This document shows positions 8,030 through 16,299 of a stretch of DNA of 64,000 bases, in pieces; position 1 is the stretch's first letter; every line of letters starts with the position of its first letter. Source of the stretch: Brevibacterium sanguinis (lineage in GTDB: Bacteria; Actinomycetota; Actinomycetes; Actinomycetales; Brevibacteriaceae); the NCBI RefSeq assembly GCF_003315415.1, contig NZ_QNSB01000015.1, forward strand, positions 1-64,000, in the 5' to 3' direction. Made by a program: the position numbers and the translations under genes. The notes under the pieces were generated by a model, which had not been told where the DNA came from, searched no databases, and saw only the letters and a program-made list of their open reading frames with translations.

Positions 8030-9655
8030 GTGTCAGTCCCGCGGAGAATCACAGCCCTCGTCGTCCTCCTGGCGTCCCTCGCCGTGATCACCCTGCCCTG
8101 GGCCGTGCTCAGCGCCCGTGCGGACCTGACGTTCGGTCCCCACGAGGCGCGCTACGAGGTGACCGCGGACTCCCGGCTGACCGTGGACTTCGGGCCCCTG
8201 GGCAAACTCCTCATGCCCGCCGAGGAGCACCTGCCCGCCGGACTCGGGCTCACCGTCGAGGTCGGAGAGATCCCCGTGTCCGGCGACAGGGACGAGGAGT
8301 CCCGGGCGGGGGCGTCCCAGCGCCGTGCCGGCGCCGCCGAGGGGCAGGGCACCGTCGACGCCCTCGGCGCCGATGTCGCCTCCTACGCCCTGCTCTTCTC
8401 CTCGCCGCAGACGCAGATCGACCAGATCGTCATCGGCCTGACCCGCGACATCCTCACCCGGTGGGCGCTGGCGGTGTGCGTGCTCAGCGGCGCGGCCACG
8501 GGCGCCGCGCTCGCGTTCGGTCCGCTCCGGGCCCGCGACGCCCTCCGGGTCGTGGCCGGCAGGGAGCTCGTGGCGGCCGGTCTCGTCGTGGTCACCGTCT
8601 TCGGCGTCGTCGGCATCGCGGTGCTCAACCGGCCCCAGCCGGTCGTCGGCGACCCCGCCTTCGACGGCACGCCGCTCGAGGGCGCGCAGGTCACCGGCCG
8701 CCTCGGCGGGGTCATCGGCACGGCGGTCGGCGCCGTCAAGGACTTCGCCGACGACAACGACGCGTTCTACGACGGCGTGCTCGCCCACCTCGACGAGCAG
8801 TGGGACGCCCGGCCCCAGACCGGGAACTGGTCCGACCGGGGCCTGGTGCCGGTCGCCGGCGCGGAGGCGGGGCGCGCCGACGTGTCGACGTTCGTGTTCG
8901 GATCCGACATCCACTGCAACATCGGGATGGCCCGGGTGGTCGGCGACGTCGCCCGGCGGACCGGCGCGGACGCCTACATCGACGGCGGCGACATCACCAT
9001 GACGGGCACCTCGGCGGAGAACTACTGCTTCGACGTCCTCGATCAGGAGCTGCCCGAGTCGATCCCGAAGATCACGGTCAAGGGCAATCACGACTCGACC
9101 GAGACGACCGATCATGCCGCGCGCAGCGGCTGGGAGGTGCTCGAGAACTCGACCGCGGAGCTGGCGGGGGTGACGTTCTTCGGCGGCCCCGACCCCAGGC
9201 GCACCGTGTTCGGGTCCGGTCCGGAGCTGGAGACGGGGATGACGGCCGAGCAGTACGCCCAGGCGCTGCGTGCGGAGGCGTGCGAGACCGAGTTCGACAT
9301 CATGCTCATCCACGACGCGCGCATCGCCGCCCCCTCGCTGCGCTCGGGCTGCGCCGAGTACTCGCTGAGCGGGCACTGGCATCGCCGCGTCGGCCCGGAG
9401 GCACTGGGCAGCGGGGTCAGGTATGTGAGTTCGACCACGGGCGGGGCGCTCGCGAACGCGCTGACGCCGGGTCCGCTGAAGATGGACGCGGAGCTGAGCA
9501 TCATCCGGATCGACAACCGGACGAAGCGGCCCATCGACCTCCAGGTCATCACCGTCGGGGAGGACCAGTCCCTGCGCATCGGGCCGTGGACGAGGTTCCC
9601 GGCCCCGATCCCGCTCGTCGGACAGCCCCCGGAGGGGGACGCCGAGGGCTCGTGA
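8030..9655 (+). CDS. Membrane-anchored calcineurin-like metallophosphoesterase
   Basis: The 541-residue protein starts with a transmembrane helix (about 8-28), then an exported segment, then two further helices around residues 145-165 and 182-205, then a catalytic domain. Metallophosphoesterase motifs are clear: FGSDIHCN (Asp293, His295), YIDGGDIT, VKGNHDS and SGHWHRR, with an additional histidine in IMLIHDAR. With three helices and an exported N-terminus, the catalytic domain may face the outside; this topology is an inference. The substrate is unknown. It is monocistronic and ends shortly before tRNA-Trp. Confidence 0.78.
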   Translation: MSVPRRITALVVLLASLAVITLPWAVLSARADLTFGPHEARYEVTADSRLTVDFGPLGKLLMPAEEHLPAGLGLTVEVGEIPVSGDRDEESRAGASQRRAGAAEGQGTVDALGADVASYALLFSSPQTQIDQIVIGLTRDILTRWALAVCVLSGAATGAALAFGPLRARDALRVVAGRELVAAGLVVVTVFGVVGIAVLNRPQPVVGDPAFDGTPLEGAQVTGRLGGVIGTAVGAVKDFADDNDAFYDGVLAHLDEQWDARPQTGNWSDRGLVPVAGAEAGRADVSTFVFGSDIHCNIGMARVVGDVARRTGADAYIDGGDITMTGTSAENYCFDVLDQELPESIPKITVKGNHDSTETTDHAARSGWEVLENSTAELAGVTFFGGPDPRRTVFGSGPELETGMTAEQYAQALRAEACETEFDIMLIHDARIAAPSLRSGCAEYSLSGHWHRRVGPEALGSGVRYVSSTTGGALANALTPGPLKMDAELSIIRIDNRTKRPIDLQVITVGEDQSLRIGPWTRFPAPIPLVGQPPEGDAEGS

Positions 9656-9687
9656 CCAGCCCGGGGACGACACGGTCGCCGGCCCGG

Positions 9688-9718
9688 TTCGACTAAACGC
9701 GGCCGGAGACGGTATGCT
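9688..9718 (+). promoter_or_regulatory. Candidate promoter of tRNA-Trp
   Basis: TTCGAC (9688-9693) and TATGCT (9713-9718) are separated by 19 bases and lie about 57 bases before the tRNA. The -10 is good, the spacing long. Confidence 0.4.
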
Positions 9719-9774
9719 CGTCTCTCGTGGTTGGGCACGACTCGGACGAACCGATCCGAGAGGTGCCGAATCGA

Positions 9775-9847
9775 AGGGGTGTGGCGCAATTGGTAGCGCA
9801 ACGGTCTCCAAAACCGTAGGTTGCAGGTTCGAGTCCTGTCACCCCTG
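9775..9847 (+). tRNA. tRNA-Trp (anticodon CCA)
   Basis: The 73-base sequence folds as a cloverleaf: acceptor arm AGGGGTG pairs with CACCCCT, the anticodon loop is CTCCAAA with CCA, and the T arm contains GTTCGAGTC. The 3' CCA is not encoded. tRNA-Trp directly before secE is a common actinobacterial arrangement. Confidence 0.96.
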
Positions 9848-9945
9848 CGCAGTTGATCGTCGTCGATTCGCATTCGGCGCGACGCAGTCCTCGACTGGCC
9901 AGAAGCAATTGTGCAGTCCCATGGAAACCAACCGAGTGAGGATGT

Positions 9946-10224
9946 GTGAGCGACACACCGGCAAAGAAGACCGACGCGGCACCCACGAGCGCCGGCGGTC
10001 GCAGGCAGCTCGGGTTCTTCGGTCGAATCCTCCAGTTCTTCCGTGAGGTCATGGCGGAGCTGAAGAAGGTCGTCACCCCGACTCGCAAGCAGCTTCTCAA
10101 CTACACACTCGTCGTGCTCGGATTCATCCTCGTCATGATGCTGCTCGTGACGGCGCTCGACCTCGTGTTCGGAAAGCTCGTCGGCTTCGTCTTCGCCGGC
10201 ACCCCGATCTGGCCCCTGTGGTGA
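9946..10224 (+). CDS. secE: Preprotein translocase subunit SecE
   Basis: SecE clamps SecY in the SecYEG protein-conducting channel of the plasma membrane. The 92-residue protein has a disordered polar N-terminus, an amphipathic helix FFREVMAELKKVVTPTRKQ and a single transmembrane helix (about 55-78), the usual short actinobacterial form. The GTG at 9946 is preceded by GAGGAT. It is followed by nusG after a 135-base gap. Its partner SecY is also in this window (57626). Confidence 0.95.
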   Translation: MSDTPAKKTDAAPTSAGGRRQLGFFGRILQFFREVMAELKKVVTPTRKQLLNYTLVVLGFILVMMLLVTALDLVFGKLVGFVFAGTPIWPLW

Positions 10225-10359
10225 GCGTCGCCCGGTCGCGATGATCTCCGCCCGGCAGCGAGCGGGCCGACTCGGATACGATGTCATAAGTTCAGCAGCA
10301 CATTCCCACAGCTCACCTCTTGACGAGTTGTCCCTACACGCGAAGCGAGGAAATGATCG

Positions 10360-11229
10360 GTGTCGGAAACCAGTTCATCCGAACATGATGCCCCTGAAGC
10401 TCAGAACGTCAGCGCCGAGGAGGCGAACGTCGCTGAATCGACCACTGCCGTCGAGGATGTGACCGAGACCGCCGGCGCCGAGGGAGAATCCGAGGCCCCG
10501 GCCGCGGAATCCGACGTCGACCCCGACTCCGAGACCGCCGCCGAGACCGCGTCCGGCGACGACGTCGACCCTGACGCGGAGCCCGCCGAGACCACCTCCG
10601 GCGACGACGTCGACCCTGCGGAGGAGTTCAAGTCGGAGCTGCGGATGCAGGAGGGTGACTGGTACGTCATCCACTCCTACGCCGGCTACGAGAACCGGGT
10701 CAAGCAGAACCTCGAGAACCGCGCCGTCAGCCTCAACCTCGAGGACTTCATCTTCGAGGTGCAGGTCCCGATGGAAGACGTCATCGAGATCAAGAACGGC
10801 CAGCGCAAGCAGGTCCGCCGTGTGCGCATCCCCGGCTACGTGCTCGTCCGCATGGAGCTCACCGACGAGTCCTGGGGCGCGGTCCGCCACACCCCGGGCG
10901 TCACCGGCTTCGTCGGCAATGCCTACGACCCGGTCCCGCTCTCGATCGACGAGGTCTTCACGATGCTCGCACCGGTCTTCGAGGAGCGGCAGGCCGAGGC
11001 CGCCGCCGGAGAGGGCGCGGCGAAGGAGCAGGCGTCCGCCCAGGCCCCCATCACCGAGGTGGAGTTCGAGGTCGGCGAATCCGTGCTCGTCAAGGAGGGC
11101 TCCTTCGAGGGCCACCCGGCGACGATCCAGGAGATCCGCCCCGACTCGCAGAAGCTCACCGTGCTCCTGTCGATCTTCGAGCGCGACGTCCCCGTCGAAC
11201 TCGGCTTCGACCAGGTGTCGAAGCTCTGA
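10360..11229 (+). CDS. nusG: Transcription termination/antitermination factor NusG
   Basis: NusG binds the RNA polymerase clamp and links it to Rho and to ribosomes. Of 289 residues, about the first 90 are an acidic, disordered extension (Glu/Asp/Ala/Thr) with a 15-residue tandem repeat centred on SGDDVDP. The NGN domain follows (DWYVIHSYAGYENRVK to GVTGFVGN), then the KOW domain (VGESVLVKEGSFEG to the C-terminus). Acidic extensions are known in actinobacterial NusG; E. coli NusG, at about 181 residues, lacks it. The GTG start has an AGCGAGGAAA ribosome binding site. Confidence 0.95.
   Translation: MSETSSSEHDAPEAQNVSAEEANVAESTTAVEDVTETAGAEGESEAPAAESDVDPDSETAAETASGDDVDPDAEPAETTSGDDVDPAEEFKSELRMQEGDWYVIHSYAGYENRVKQNLENRAVSLNLEDFIFEVQVPMEDVIEIKNGQRKQVRRVRIPGYVLVRMELTDESWGAVRHTPGVTGFVGNAYDPVPLSIDEVFTMLAPVFEERQAEAAAGEGAAKEQASAQAPITEVEFEVGESVLVKEGSFEGHPATIQEIRPDSQKLTVLLSIFERDVPVELGFDQVSKL
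10540..10618 (+). repeat. In-frame 45-bp tandem repeat inside nusG
   Basis: Two near-identical 34-base segments (10540-10573 and 10585-10618) are offset by 45 bases and encode the repeated SGDDVDP acidic unit. The offset is a multiple of three, so copy-number change would keep the frame. Confidence 0.75.
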
Positions 11230-11241
11230 GCCCTCGAGCCT

Positions 11242-11273
11242 GAGCGGAGCCCGGCGATGTCCGGGCTCCGCTC
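11242..11273 (+). terminator. Hairpin terminator after nusG
   Basis: A perfect 13-bp stem (GAGCGGAGCCCGG and its complement) with a six-base loop, CGATGT, starts 12 bases past the nusG stop. No T-tract follows. Confidence 0.7.
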
Positions 11274-11338
11274 GCATTCACCGCCGGGGGAGCGGGACCC
11301 GGTGGGCCCGGCCTCCGGGTGATCCGGCTCACCACGGT

Positions 11339-11368
11339 TTGCCCCCGGTGCTCCGCACATGGAATACT
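11339..11368 (+). promoter_or_regulatory. Candidate rplK promoter
   Basis: TTGCCC (11339-11344) and AATACT (11363-11368) are 18 bases apart, about 100 bases before rplK and after the nusG hairpin. Confidence 0.4.
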
Positions 11369-11466
11369 GGTGTGGTTTGATTGTCCGCCCTGTATCGGCA
11401 GGAGCGACGTCGAACGACGTGTCGGAAGTTTCGGACACGTGACAACTTTGAGATTAAGGACCGTAC

Positions 11467-11904
11467 ATGCCTCCCAAGAAAAAGGTAGCCGGCCTCGTCA
11501 AGCTCCAGATTCAGGCAGGTGCCGCCAACCCGGCTCCTCCCATTGGTCCGGCGCTTGCCCAGCACGGCGTCAACATCATGGAATTCTGCAAGGCCTACAA
11601 CGCCGCCACGGAATCCCAGCGCGGGAACATCGTTCCCGTCGAGATCACGGTGTACGAGGACCGTTCGTTCACCTTCGTCCTCAAGACCCCTCCGGCAGCC
11701 GAGCTCATCAAGAAGGCTGCGGGCGTGAAGTCGGGATCGGCCACTCCGCACACCACGAAGGTCGCTCACCTGAGCGCCGAGCAGGTGCGGGAGATCGCCA
11801 CCACGAAGATGCCCGACCTCAACGCCAACGACCTGGACCAGGCAGACCGCATCATCGCCGGCACTGCTCGCTCCATGGGCGTCACCACCGACATCAAGCT
11901 CTGA
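11467..11904 (+). CDS. rplK: 50S ribosomal protein L11
   Basis: L11 forms the GTPase-associated centre of the large subunit and binds 23S rRNA helices 43/44, where thiostrepton acts. The 145-residue protein begins [14 protein letters not shown] and has the proline-rich N-terminal [20 protein letters not shown] and the C-terminal rRNA-binding [24 protein letters not shown]. Start ATG with AAGGA upstream. It is co-transcribed with rplA 63 bases downstream. Confidence 0.97.
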   Translation: MPPKKKVAGLVKLQIQAGAANPAPPIGPALAQHGVNIMEFCKAYNAATESQRGNIVPVEITVYEDRSFTFVLKTPPAAELIKKAAGVKSGSATPHTTKVAHLSAEQVREIATTKMPDLNANDLDQADRIIAGTARSMGVTTDIKL

Positions 11905-11967
11905 CACCAGGGCACACCAGTGGAAGGGCTCACGCGGCCCGGACCACGACTGCAAGGAGAGAAGCAG

Positions 11968-12663
11968 ATGGCAAAGCGTTCCAAAGCCTACGAGGCCGCG
12001 GCGGAGAAGATCGCCGCCGACGTCAAGTACGAACCGGCTCAGGCGATCGCCCTGGCCAAAGACACCAACGTGGCCAAGTACGACGCCACCGTTGAGGTCG
12101 CCCTCCGCCTGGGAGTCGATCCCCGCAAGGCGGACCAGATGGTGCGCGGCACCGTCAACCTTCCGCACGGTACCGGCAAGACCGCCCGGGTCCTGGTGTT
12201 CGCCGCCGGCGACCGTGCAGAGGCTGCCCGCGAAGCAGGTGCCGACTTCGTCGGATCCGATGACCTGCTGGAGAAGGTGGCCGGAGGGTTCACCGACTTC
12301 GACGCCGCCGTCGCGACCCCCGACATGATGGGCAAGGTCGGCCGACTGGGCAAGGTGCTGGGTCCCCGCGGACTCATGCCGAACCCGAAGACCGGCACCG
12401 TGACCATGGATGTCGCCAAGGCCGTCACCGACATCAAGGGCGGAAAGATCGAGTTCCGCGTCGACAAGCACTCGAACCTGCACTTCATCATCGGGAAGGT
12501 CTCCTTCTCCGAGCAGGCGCTGCAGGAGAACTTCGACGCCGCGATCGACGAGGTGCTGCGCCTCAAGCCGAGCTCGTCGAAGGGCCGCTACATCACCAAG
12601 GCGAGCGTGACGACCTCGAACGGTCCCTCCGTTCCGGTCGACGCCTCGACCCTGCGCGCCTGA
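11968..12663 (+). CDS. rplA: 50S ribosomal protein L1
   Basis: L1 forms the mobile stalk at the ribosomal E site and in many bacteria represses its own operon. The 231-residue protein carries the L1 signature around [12 protein letters not shown] and [20 protein letters not shown]. The ATG at 11968 follows AAGGAGA; an in-frame extension back to 11920 is unlikely. The gene ends 56 bases before a strong hairpin. Confidence 0.97.
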   Translation: MAKRSKAYEAAAEKIAADVKYEPAQAIALAKDTNVAKYDATVEVALRLGVDPRKADQMVRGTVNLPHGTGKTARVLVFAAGDRAEAAREAGADFVGSDDLLEKVAGGFTDFDAAVATPDMMGKVGRLGKVLGPRGLMPNPKTGTVTMDVAKAVTDIKGGKIEFRVDKHSNLHFIIGKVSFSEQALQENFDAAIDEVLRLKPSSSKGRYITKASVTTSNGPSVPVDASTLRA

Positions 12664-12718
12664 CTCCCACCCTCCGGTCCGCTGGGACCGATCGAACAGG
12701 GAACAGGTGAGTGACCGT

Positions 12719-12758
12719 CCGGTGGGCGGGAAGCGAGTGATCGCTTCCCGCCCACCGG
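12719..12758 (+). terminator. Strong hairpin terminator after rplA
   Basis: A perfect 17-bp stem (12719-12735 with 12742-12758) and six-base loop AGTGAT closes the L11-L1 operon and separates it from the L10 operon. Confidence 0.75.
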
Positions 12759-12798
12759 CGTCTGTAGCCGGCGTCTCGCCGCAGCGGACGGCTCTCGA

Positions 12799-12829
12799 TT
12801 GGACTCGCCTCGGCGCGGTCCGCTAGACT
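12799..12829 (+). promoter_or_regulatory. Candidate rplJ promoter
   Basis: TTGGAC (12799-12804) and TAGACT (12824-12829) with a 19-base spacer would start transcription about 210 bases before rplJ, leaving a long leader. Confidence 0.5.
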
Positions 12830-12835
12830 GATACC

Positions 12836-13045
12836 ACCCAAGACCGTCGGTCTCCTCGGGTCAGCCGGACATCGCAATCGATTCCGGGTGCCCGCGGACG
12901 AAGACTCCTCGGAGTGACCTGCGCAGGTGAGCAAGAGATTCCTCCACGAGGACCCCGTGTCCCCGTACGAGCGTTTCGCGCATGCCTGCGTGGAGCGCTC
13001 TTTTTGGTGTCGGGACACGATCGGCGCCTGTACGAAAGGAATACC
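12836..13045 (+). promoter_or_regulatory. L10-type mRNA leader with attenuator-like hairpin
   Basis: The 382-base gap between rplA and rplJ holds a terminator, a promoter and this leader. CTGCGCAGGTGAGCAAGAG (about 12919-12937) resembles the conserved core of bacterial L10 leaders, which bind the L10-L7/L12 complex for autoregulation. Downstream, GAGCG (12969-12973) pairs with CGCTC (12996-13000) around an inner CGCA/TGCG stem and is followed by five T (13001-13005), as expected for an intrinsic attenuator. Family assignment is from memory of the motif; covariance was not tested. Confidence 0.6.
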
Positions 13046-13576
13046 ATGGCGAGGCCAGACAAGGCAGCCGCAGTCGAGGAGCTCAAGCAGCAGTTTGAGA
13101 ACTCCGACGCTGTATTGCTGACCGAGTACCGCGGTCTCACCGTTGCGCAGATGAAAGAGCTGCGCACTGCACTCGGTGAGAACGTCAGCTACGCCGTGGT
13201 AAAGAATACGCTTACTGCCATCGCAGCCAAGGAAGCCGGAATCAACGATCTCGATGAGCACCTGACGGGGCCCACCGCGATCGCATTCGTCAACGGTGAA
13301 CCGCCAGAGGCTGCGAAGGCATTGCGTGACTTTGCCAAGGCGAATGCTCAGCTCGTCGTCAAGGGCGGCTACTACGATGGCGCCGTCCTCAGCGCTGAGC
13401 ATGTCAACCAGCTTGCCGACCTCGAATCCCGCGAAGTGCTGCTTGCAAAGGCAGCAGGTGCCATGAAGGCAAGCCTCCACCAGGCGGCTTACCTCTTCAC
13501 CGCTCCGCTGGTCAAGGCCGCTCGCACCGTCGATGCCCTCCGCGAAAAGCAGGACGACGCTCCTGCCGACGCCTGA
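13046..13576 (+). CDS. rplJ: 50S ribosomal protein L10
   Basis: L10 is the base of the flexible L7/L12 stalk; its C-terminal helix carries L7/L12 dimers that recruit translation factors. The 176-residue protein begins ARPDKAAAVEELKQQF and contains LLTEYRGLTVAQMKELR and the K-NTL-A block. The ATG at 13046 follows GAAAGGA; the frame is open back to 12914 but that lies in the leader. Codon use is somewhat less GC-biased at the third position than in flanking genes. Confidence 0.97.
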   Translation: MARPDKAAAVEELKQQFENSDAVLLTEYRGLTVAQMKELRTALGENVSYAVVKNTLTAIAAKEAGINDLDEHLTGPTAIAFVNGEPPEAAKALRDFAKANAQLVVKGGYYDGAVLSAEHVNQLADLESREVLLAKAAGAMKASLHQAAYLFTAPLVKAARTVDALREKQDDAPADA

Positions 13577-13633
13577 GCATCACCCCAACAAACCGGTCAC
13601 CGATCGTGACCACCACAGGAAGGACTGGCCACC

Positions 13634-14017
13634 ATGGCTAAGCTCACCACCGACGAGCTCATCGAGGCTTTCAAAGAGCTCACCCTGATCGAACTCTCCG
13701 AGTTCGTCAAGACCTTCGAAGAGGTCTTCGAGGTCGAGGCAGCCGCCCCTGCCGCTGTCGCCGTCGCCGCCCCTGCCGGCGGAGCCGCCGAAGCCGCTGA
13801 AGAGCAGACCGAATTCGACGTCGTGCTCGAATCGGCCGGCGAGAAGAAGGTTCCCGTCATCAAGGAAGTCCGTGGACTCACCTCCCTCGGACTCAAGGAA
13901 GCCAAGGACCTCGTGGACTCGGCTCCGGCCGCCATCCTCGAAGGCGTGTCCAAGGAAGCCGCCGAGAAGGCCAAGGAAACCCTCGAGGGCGCCGGCGCCA
14001 CCGTCACCCTCAAGTGA
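13634..14017 (+). CDS. rplL: 50S ribosomal protein L7/L12
   Basis: L7/L12 is the multicopy acidic stalk protein that stimulates EF-Tu, EF-G, IF2 and release factors. The 127-residue protein has an N-terminal dimerisation helix region, an Ala-rich hinge (about 37-55) and a C-terminal factor-binding domain with [24 protein letters not shown]. The ribosome binding site is AGGAAGG. Confidence 0.97.
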   Translation: MAKLTTDELIEAFKELTLIELSEFVKTFEEVFEVEAAAPAAVAVAAPAGGAAEAAEEQTEFDVVLESAGEKKVPVIKEVRGLTSLGLKEAKDLVDSAPAAILEGVSKEAAEKAKETLEGAGATVTLK

Positions 14018-14054
14018 TGACCTCTGCCGCAGCCTCGTGCTCGGCAGTGGCGTA

Positions 14055-14083
14055 GAGCCCCGCAGCTTCGTGCTGCGGGGCTC
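14055..14083 (+). terminator. Hairpin terminator after rplL
   Basis: A perfect 12-bp stem (14055-14066 with 14072-14083) and five-base loop TTCGT follow rplL by 37 bases. CTTCCC follows in place of a T-tract. Confidence 0.75.
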
Positions 14084-14146
14084 TTCCCGTGTCACCGATC
14101 AGGAACACCGGCGGCCCGACGGGCAACGCGGGAGATGCGCTCATAC

Positions 14147-14152
14147 TATGAT
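14147..14152 (+). promoter_or_regulatory. -10 hexamer for a leaderless transcript of the three-gene membrane operon
   Basis: TATGAT is five of six to consensus and stands exactly six bases before the GTG at 14159. This favours 14159 over an ATG at 14135, which would lie upstream of the promoter. Confidence 0.55.
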
Positions 14153-14158
14153 GGGGCG

Positions 14159-15409
14159 GTGAATACGACGCCGTCGAGGACTCAGGCCGAGCTGCTCGAG
14201 CGCTTGGCGACCCGTCTGCAGGAGTCCTGGGAGCGCGATCCGCTGGCCATCGAGCCCTCCATCCGGTCCGGCCTCACGACGAACCAGGTGACGGCGCTGG
14301 AGCGTGCCTCCGCCGAAGCGGGCGAATCCGGGCTGCCGCACTTCATCGCCATCGTCCCTCCGCTGCCGGTCCCCGCCCGCAGCTCGGAGGGCTGGAGCCG
14401 CTTCACGGCCGACCTCGCCTTCACGATGCACGAGAAGTCCGATTCCGAGCACACACTCGTCGTCTTCTCCGGGGCGGAGTCCGCCGCCCACACGCTGGCC
14501 TATCTCGTCGACGACAACGGACCGTCCATCCCGACCGGCTCGGATCAGCTGCAGCGCTCCGCCTCCGGCGACTTCCTGCCGGTCGAACTCGCCGTGCCCT
14601 ACCACCTCGGCGTGCTGCAGGCGACCGCGCAGGGAACCGAGCTGCCGTCCCTTCCGGACTTCAACCCGCCGGACGTGGGCGAGGAGGACGACGACTACAT
14701 CGAGGCCACCGGCCTCGATCGCGGGAACCCGGACGGCATCGTCTTCGTCGCGACCGCCGCCGCCACCGTCGGCCTCAGCGCGTGGCTGCTGCGCCGCCGA
14801 TCGAAGTACTCCTGGCGCGCCGCACTGACGACCGCACCCGAACTCACCCGGGAGCACGACCTCGTCCGGAGGGCCGCGCGCACGCTGACCGCCCTGCCGG
14901 AGCCGGCGACGACCGACGATGCCCGGTGGTCGCTGTTCGATCGCGGGCGCCGCGTGCAGGACGCCCTGACGGCGATCATCGACGCCCATCCGCAGTGGGC
15001 GAGCGCTCCCGACTTCTCCCATCGGCACGCCGTCCACGCCCTCACCCGGACGGACGCCTGGGTGCGCAGCGCTCTGCGGACCTCCTCGGCGACGCAGAGG
15101 GGGAAGGCGGCGGGGGAGCCGCAGTTCTGCTTCTTCTTCCCCTCCCATGACCTCGAGATCGAACCCTTCGCCTGGAAGCAGGCGCGGACGACCCTGACCG
15201 TGCTCCTGTGCGCCGCCTGCCGTCGCGACCTCAACGCCGGTCACGATCCGGAGAGCCTCATGGTGCCGAGGAACGAAGGGCTGAGGAAGTCCCTGCCCGT
15301 GCCCTACTTCCAACGTCACGATGCCTATGCGCTCTCGGGATTCGGCAGCTTCGCCAACCTCGAGGACGCCGTGGCCGAGTACGGTGCGCCGGGATCGGAG
15401 CGACGATGA
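14159..15409 (+). CDS. Unrecognised membrane protein A of a three-gene operon, with a C-terminal Cys/His module
   Basis: I do not recognise a named family. The 416-residue protein has an N-terminal domain (about 1-170) with the hydrophobic strand LPHFIAIVPPLP and HTLVVFSG, an acidic linker GEEDDDY, one transmembrane helix (about 190-208) and a basic, helical C-terminal part. Near the C-terminus Cys324, His330, Cys351 and Cys354 form C-x5-H-x20-C-x2-C. Protein C of the operon has the same pattern with identical spacing. The N-terminal strand pattern recalls TPM/YgcG-type domains. Its stop overlaps the next ATG by four bases. GTG start chosen from the promoter spacing. Confidence 0.7.
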   Translation: MNTTPSRTQAELLERLATRLQESWERDPLAIEPSIRSGLTTNQVTALERASAEAGESGLPHFIAIVPPLPVPARSSEGWSRFTADLAFTMHEKSDSEHTLVVFSGAESAAHTLAYLVDDNGPSIPTGSDQLQRSASGDFLPVELAVPYHLGVLQATAQGTELPSLPDFNPPDVGEEDDDYIEATGLDRGNPDGIVFVATAAATVGLSAWLLRRRSKYSWRAALTTAPELTREHDLVRRAARTLTALPEPATTDDARWSLFDRGRRVQDALTAIIDAHPQWASAPDFSHRHAVHALTRTDAWVRSALRTSSATQRGKAAGEPQFCFFFPSHDLEIEPFAWKQARTTLTVLLCAACRRDLNAGHDPESLMVPRNEGLRKSLPVPYFQRHDAYALSGFGSFANLEDAVAEYGAPGSERR

Positions 15410-16296
15410 CGGACCGAGGCCCACTCACCCGCAGAGATGCGGCAGCGCGAAGGACCGCGCGCAGGAGATCGGACCGCCACCCGGGGTGGATCCGCATCGG
15501 CATCGCCCTCGTCGTCCTCGCCGGCGTCGCGCTGGGCTCCACCGCCTACAGCGCCTCGCGGTTCGAGGAGGCGAAGCAGGAGCGCGTGGCGGTCTCGGAG
15601 AGCGACGACGTCCTCGTCGACTCGATCTACTCCGACCGCATCGAAGGCCAGTACGATCCCGACTACGACCGCGCCCGCTACCGGCAGATCACGGCGAGCT
15701 TCGACGACGACGCCATCCATGTCGACGAGTACCTCGCCTTCGAGATGGTCGACGCCGACCTCGACGCGATCCGCGACGAGGTCGAGGGGCTCGAGGTGCC
15801 GATCTACGTCGCCTTCGTCGCGAGCTCCGACATCGACGACGCCGACGGGGACCTCGATCTGACCGCCGCCCGCATCGCCACCGAGCTCGACGACGAGAAG
15901 GCGACCGTGCTCGCCTTCGGCAGCCTCGGCGCGGGCGTCGCGCACAAGGGCGTGGTGCGGGACGTGGAGCGGCCCGACCTCGGAGTGATCAACGAGCCCT
16001 ATTCCACGACGGGGCTGAGCTGGGTCCGCGCGCTCAAGCAGGCCGAGATCTATCACGACGGAGGGATGCTCGGCTCGTACGCCGATGAGAACGGCGACCC
16101 GATCATCGTCAACGAGCGGCCGGACGACCGCCCCCGCGACCTCGAGTACGGGACGGGGTCGGCGATCGCCGGAGCGAGCTTCGGACTGCTCATCGGCCTC
16201 ATCGTCACCGGGACCGGGGCGGCCGTCATCACCGTCGTCCGTCACCACCGGACCGGCGGACGGGACGCCCTGCAGACCACGAACCGAAAGGGCTGA
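15406..16296 (+). CDS. Unrecognised membrane protein B of the operon, two transmembrane helices
   Basis: The 296-residue protein has a basic cytoplasmic N-terminus, a transmembrane helix (about 27-47), an acidic exported domain of about 200 residues and a second helix (about 255-280) before a short basic tail. Inside the exported domain the pattern VPIYVAFVASSD followed by a helix and KATVLAFGS resembles the alpha/beta core of TPM-type domains and parallels segments in proteins A and C. Unlike A and C it lacks the C-terminal cysteines. It starts in an ATGA overlap with gene A and is followed after three bases by gene C, so all three are probably made together as one complex. Confidence 0.7.
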   Translation: MTDRGPLTRRDAAARRTARRRSDRHPGWIRIGIALVVLAGVALGSTAYSASRFEEAKQERVAVSESDDVLVDSIYSDRIEGQYDPDYDRARYRQITASFDDDAIHVDEYLAFEMVDADLDAIRDEVEGLEVPIYVAFVASSDIDDADGDLDLTAARIATELDDEKATVLAFGSLGAGVAHKGVVRDVERPDLGVINEPYSTTGLSWVRALKQAEIYHDGGMLGSYADENGDPIIVNERPDDRPRDLEYGTGSAIAGASFGLLIGLIVTGTGAAVITVVRHHRTGGRDALQTTNRKG

Positions 16297-16299
16297 GCA

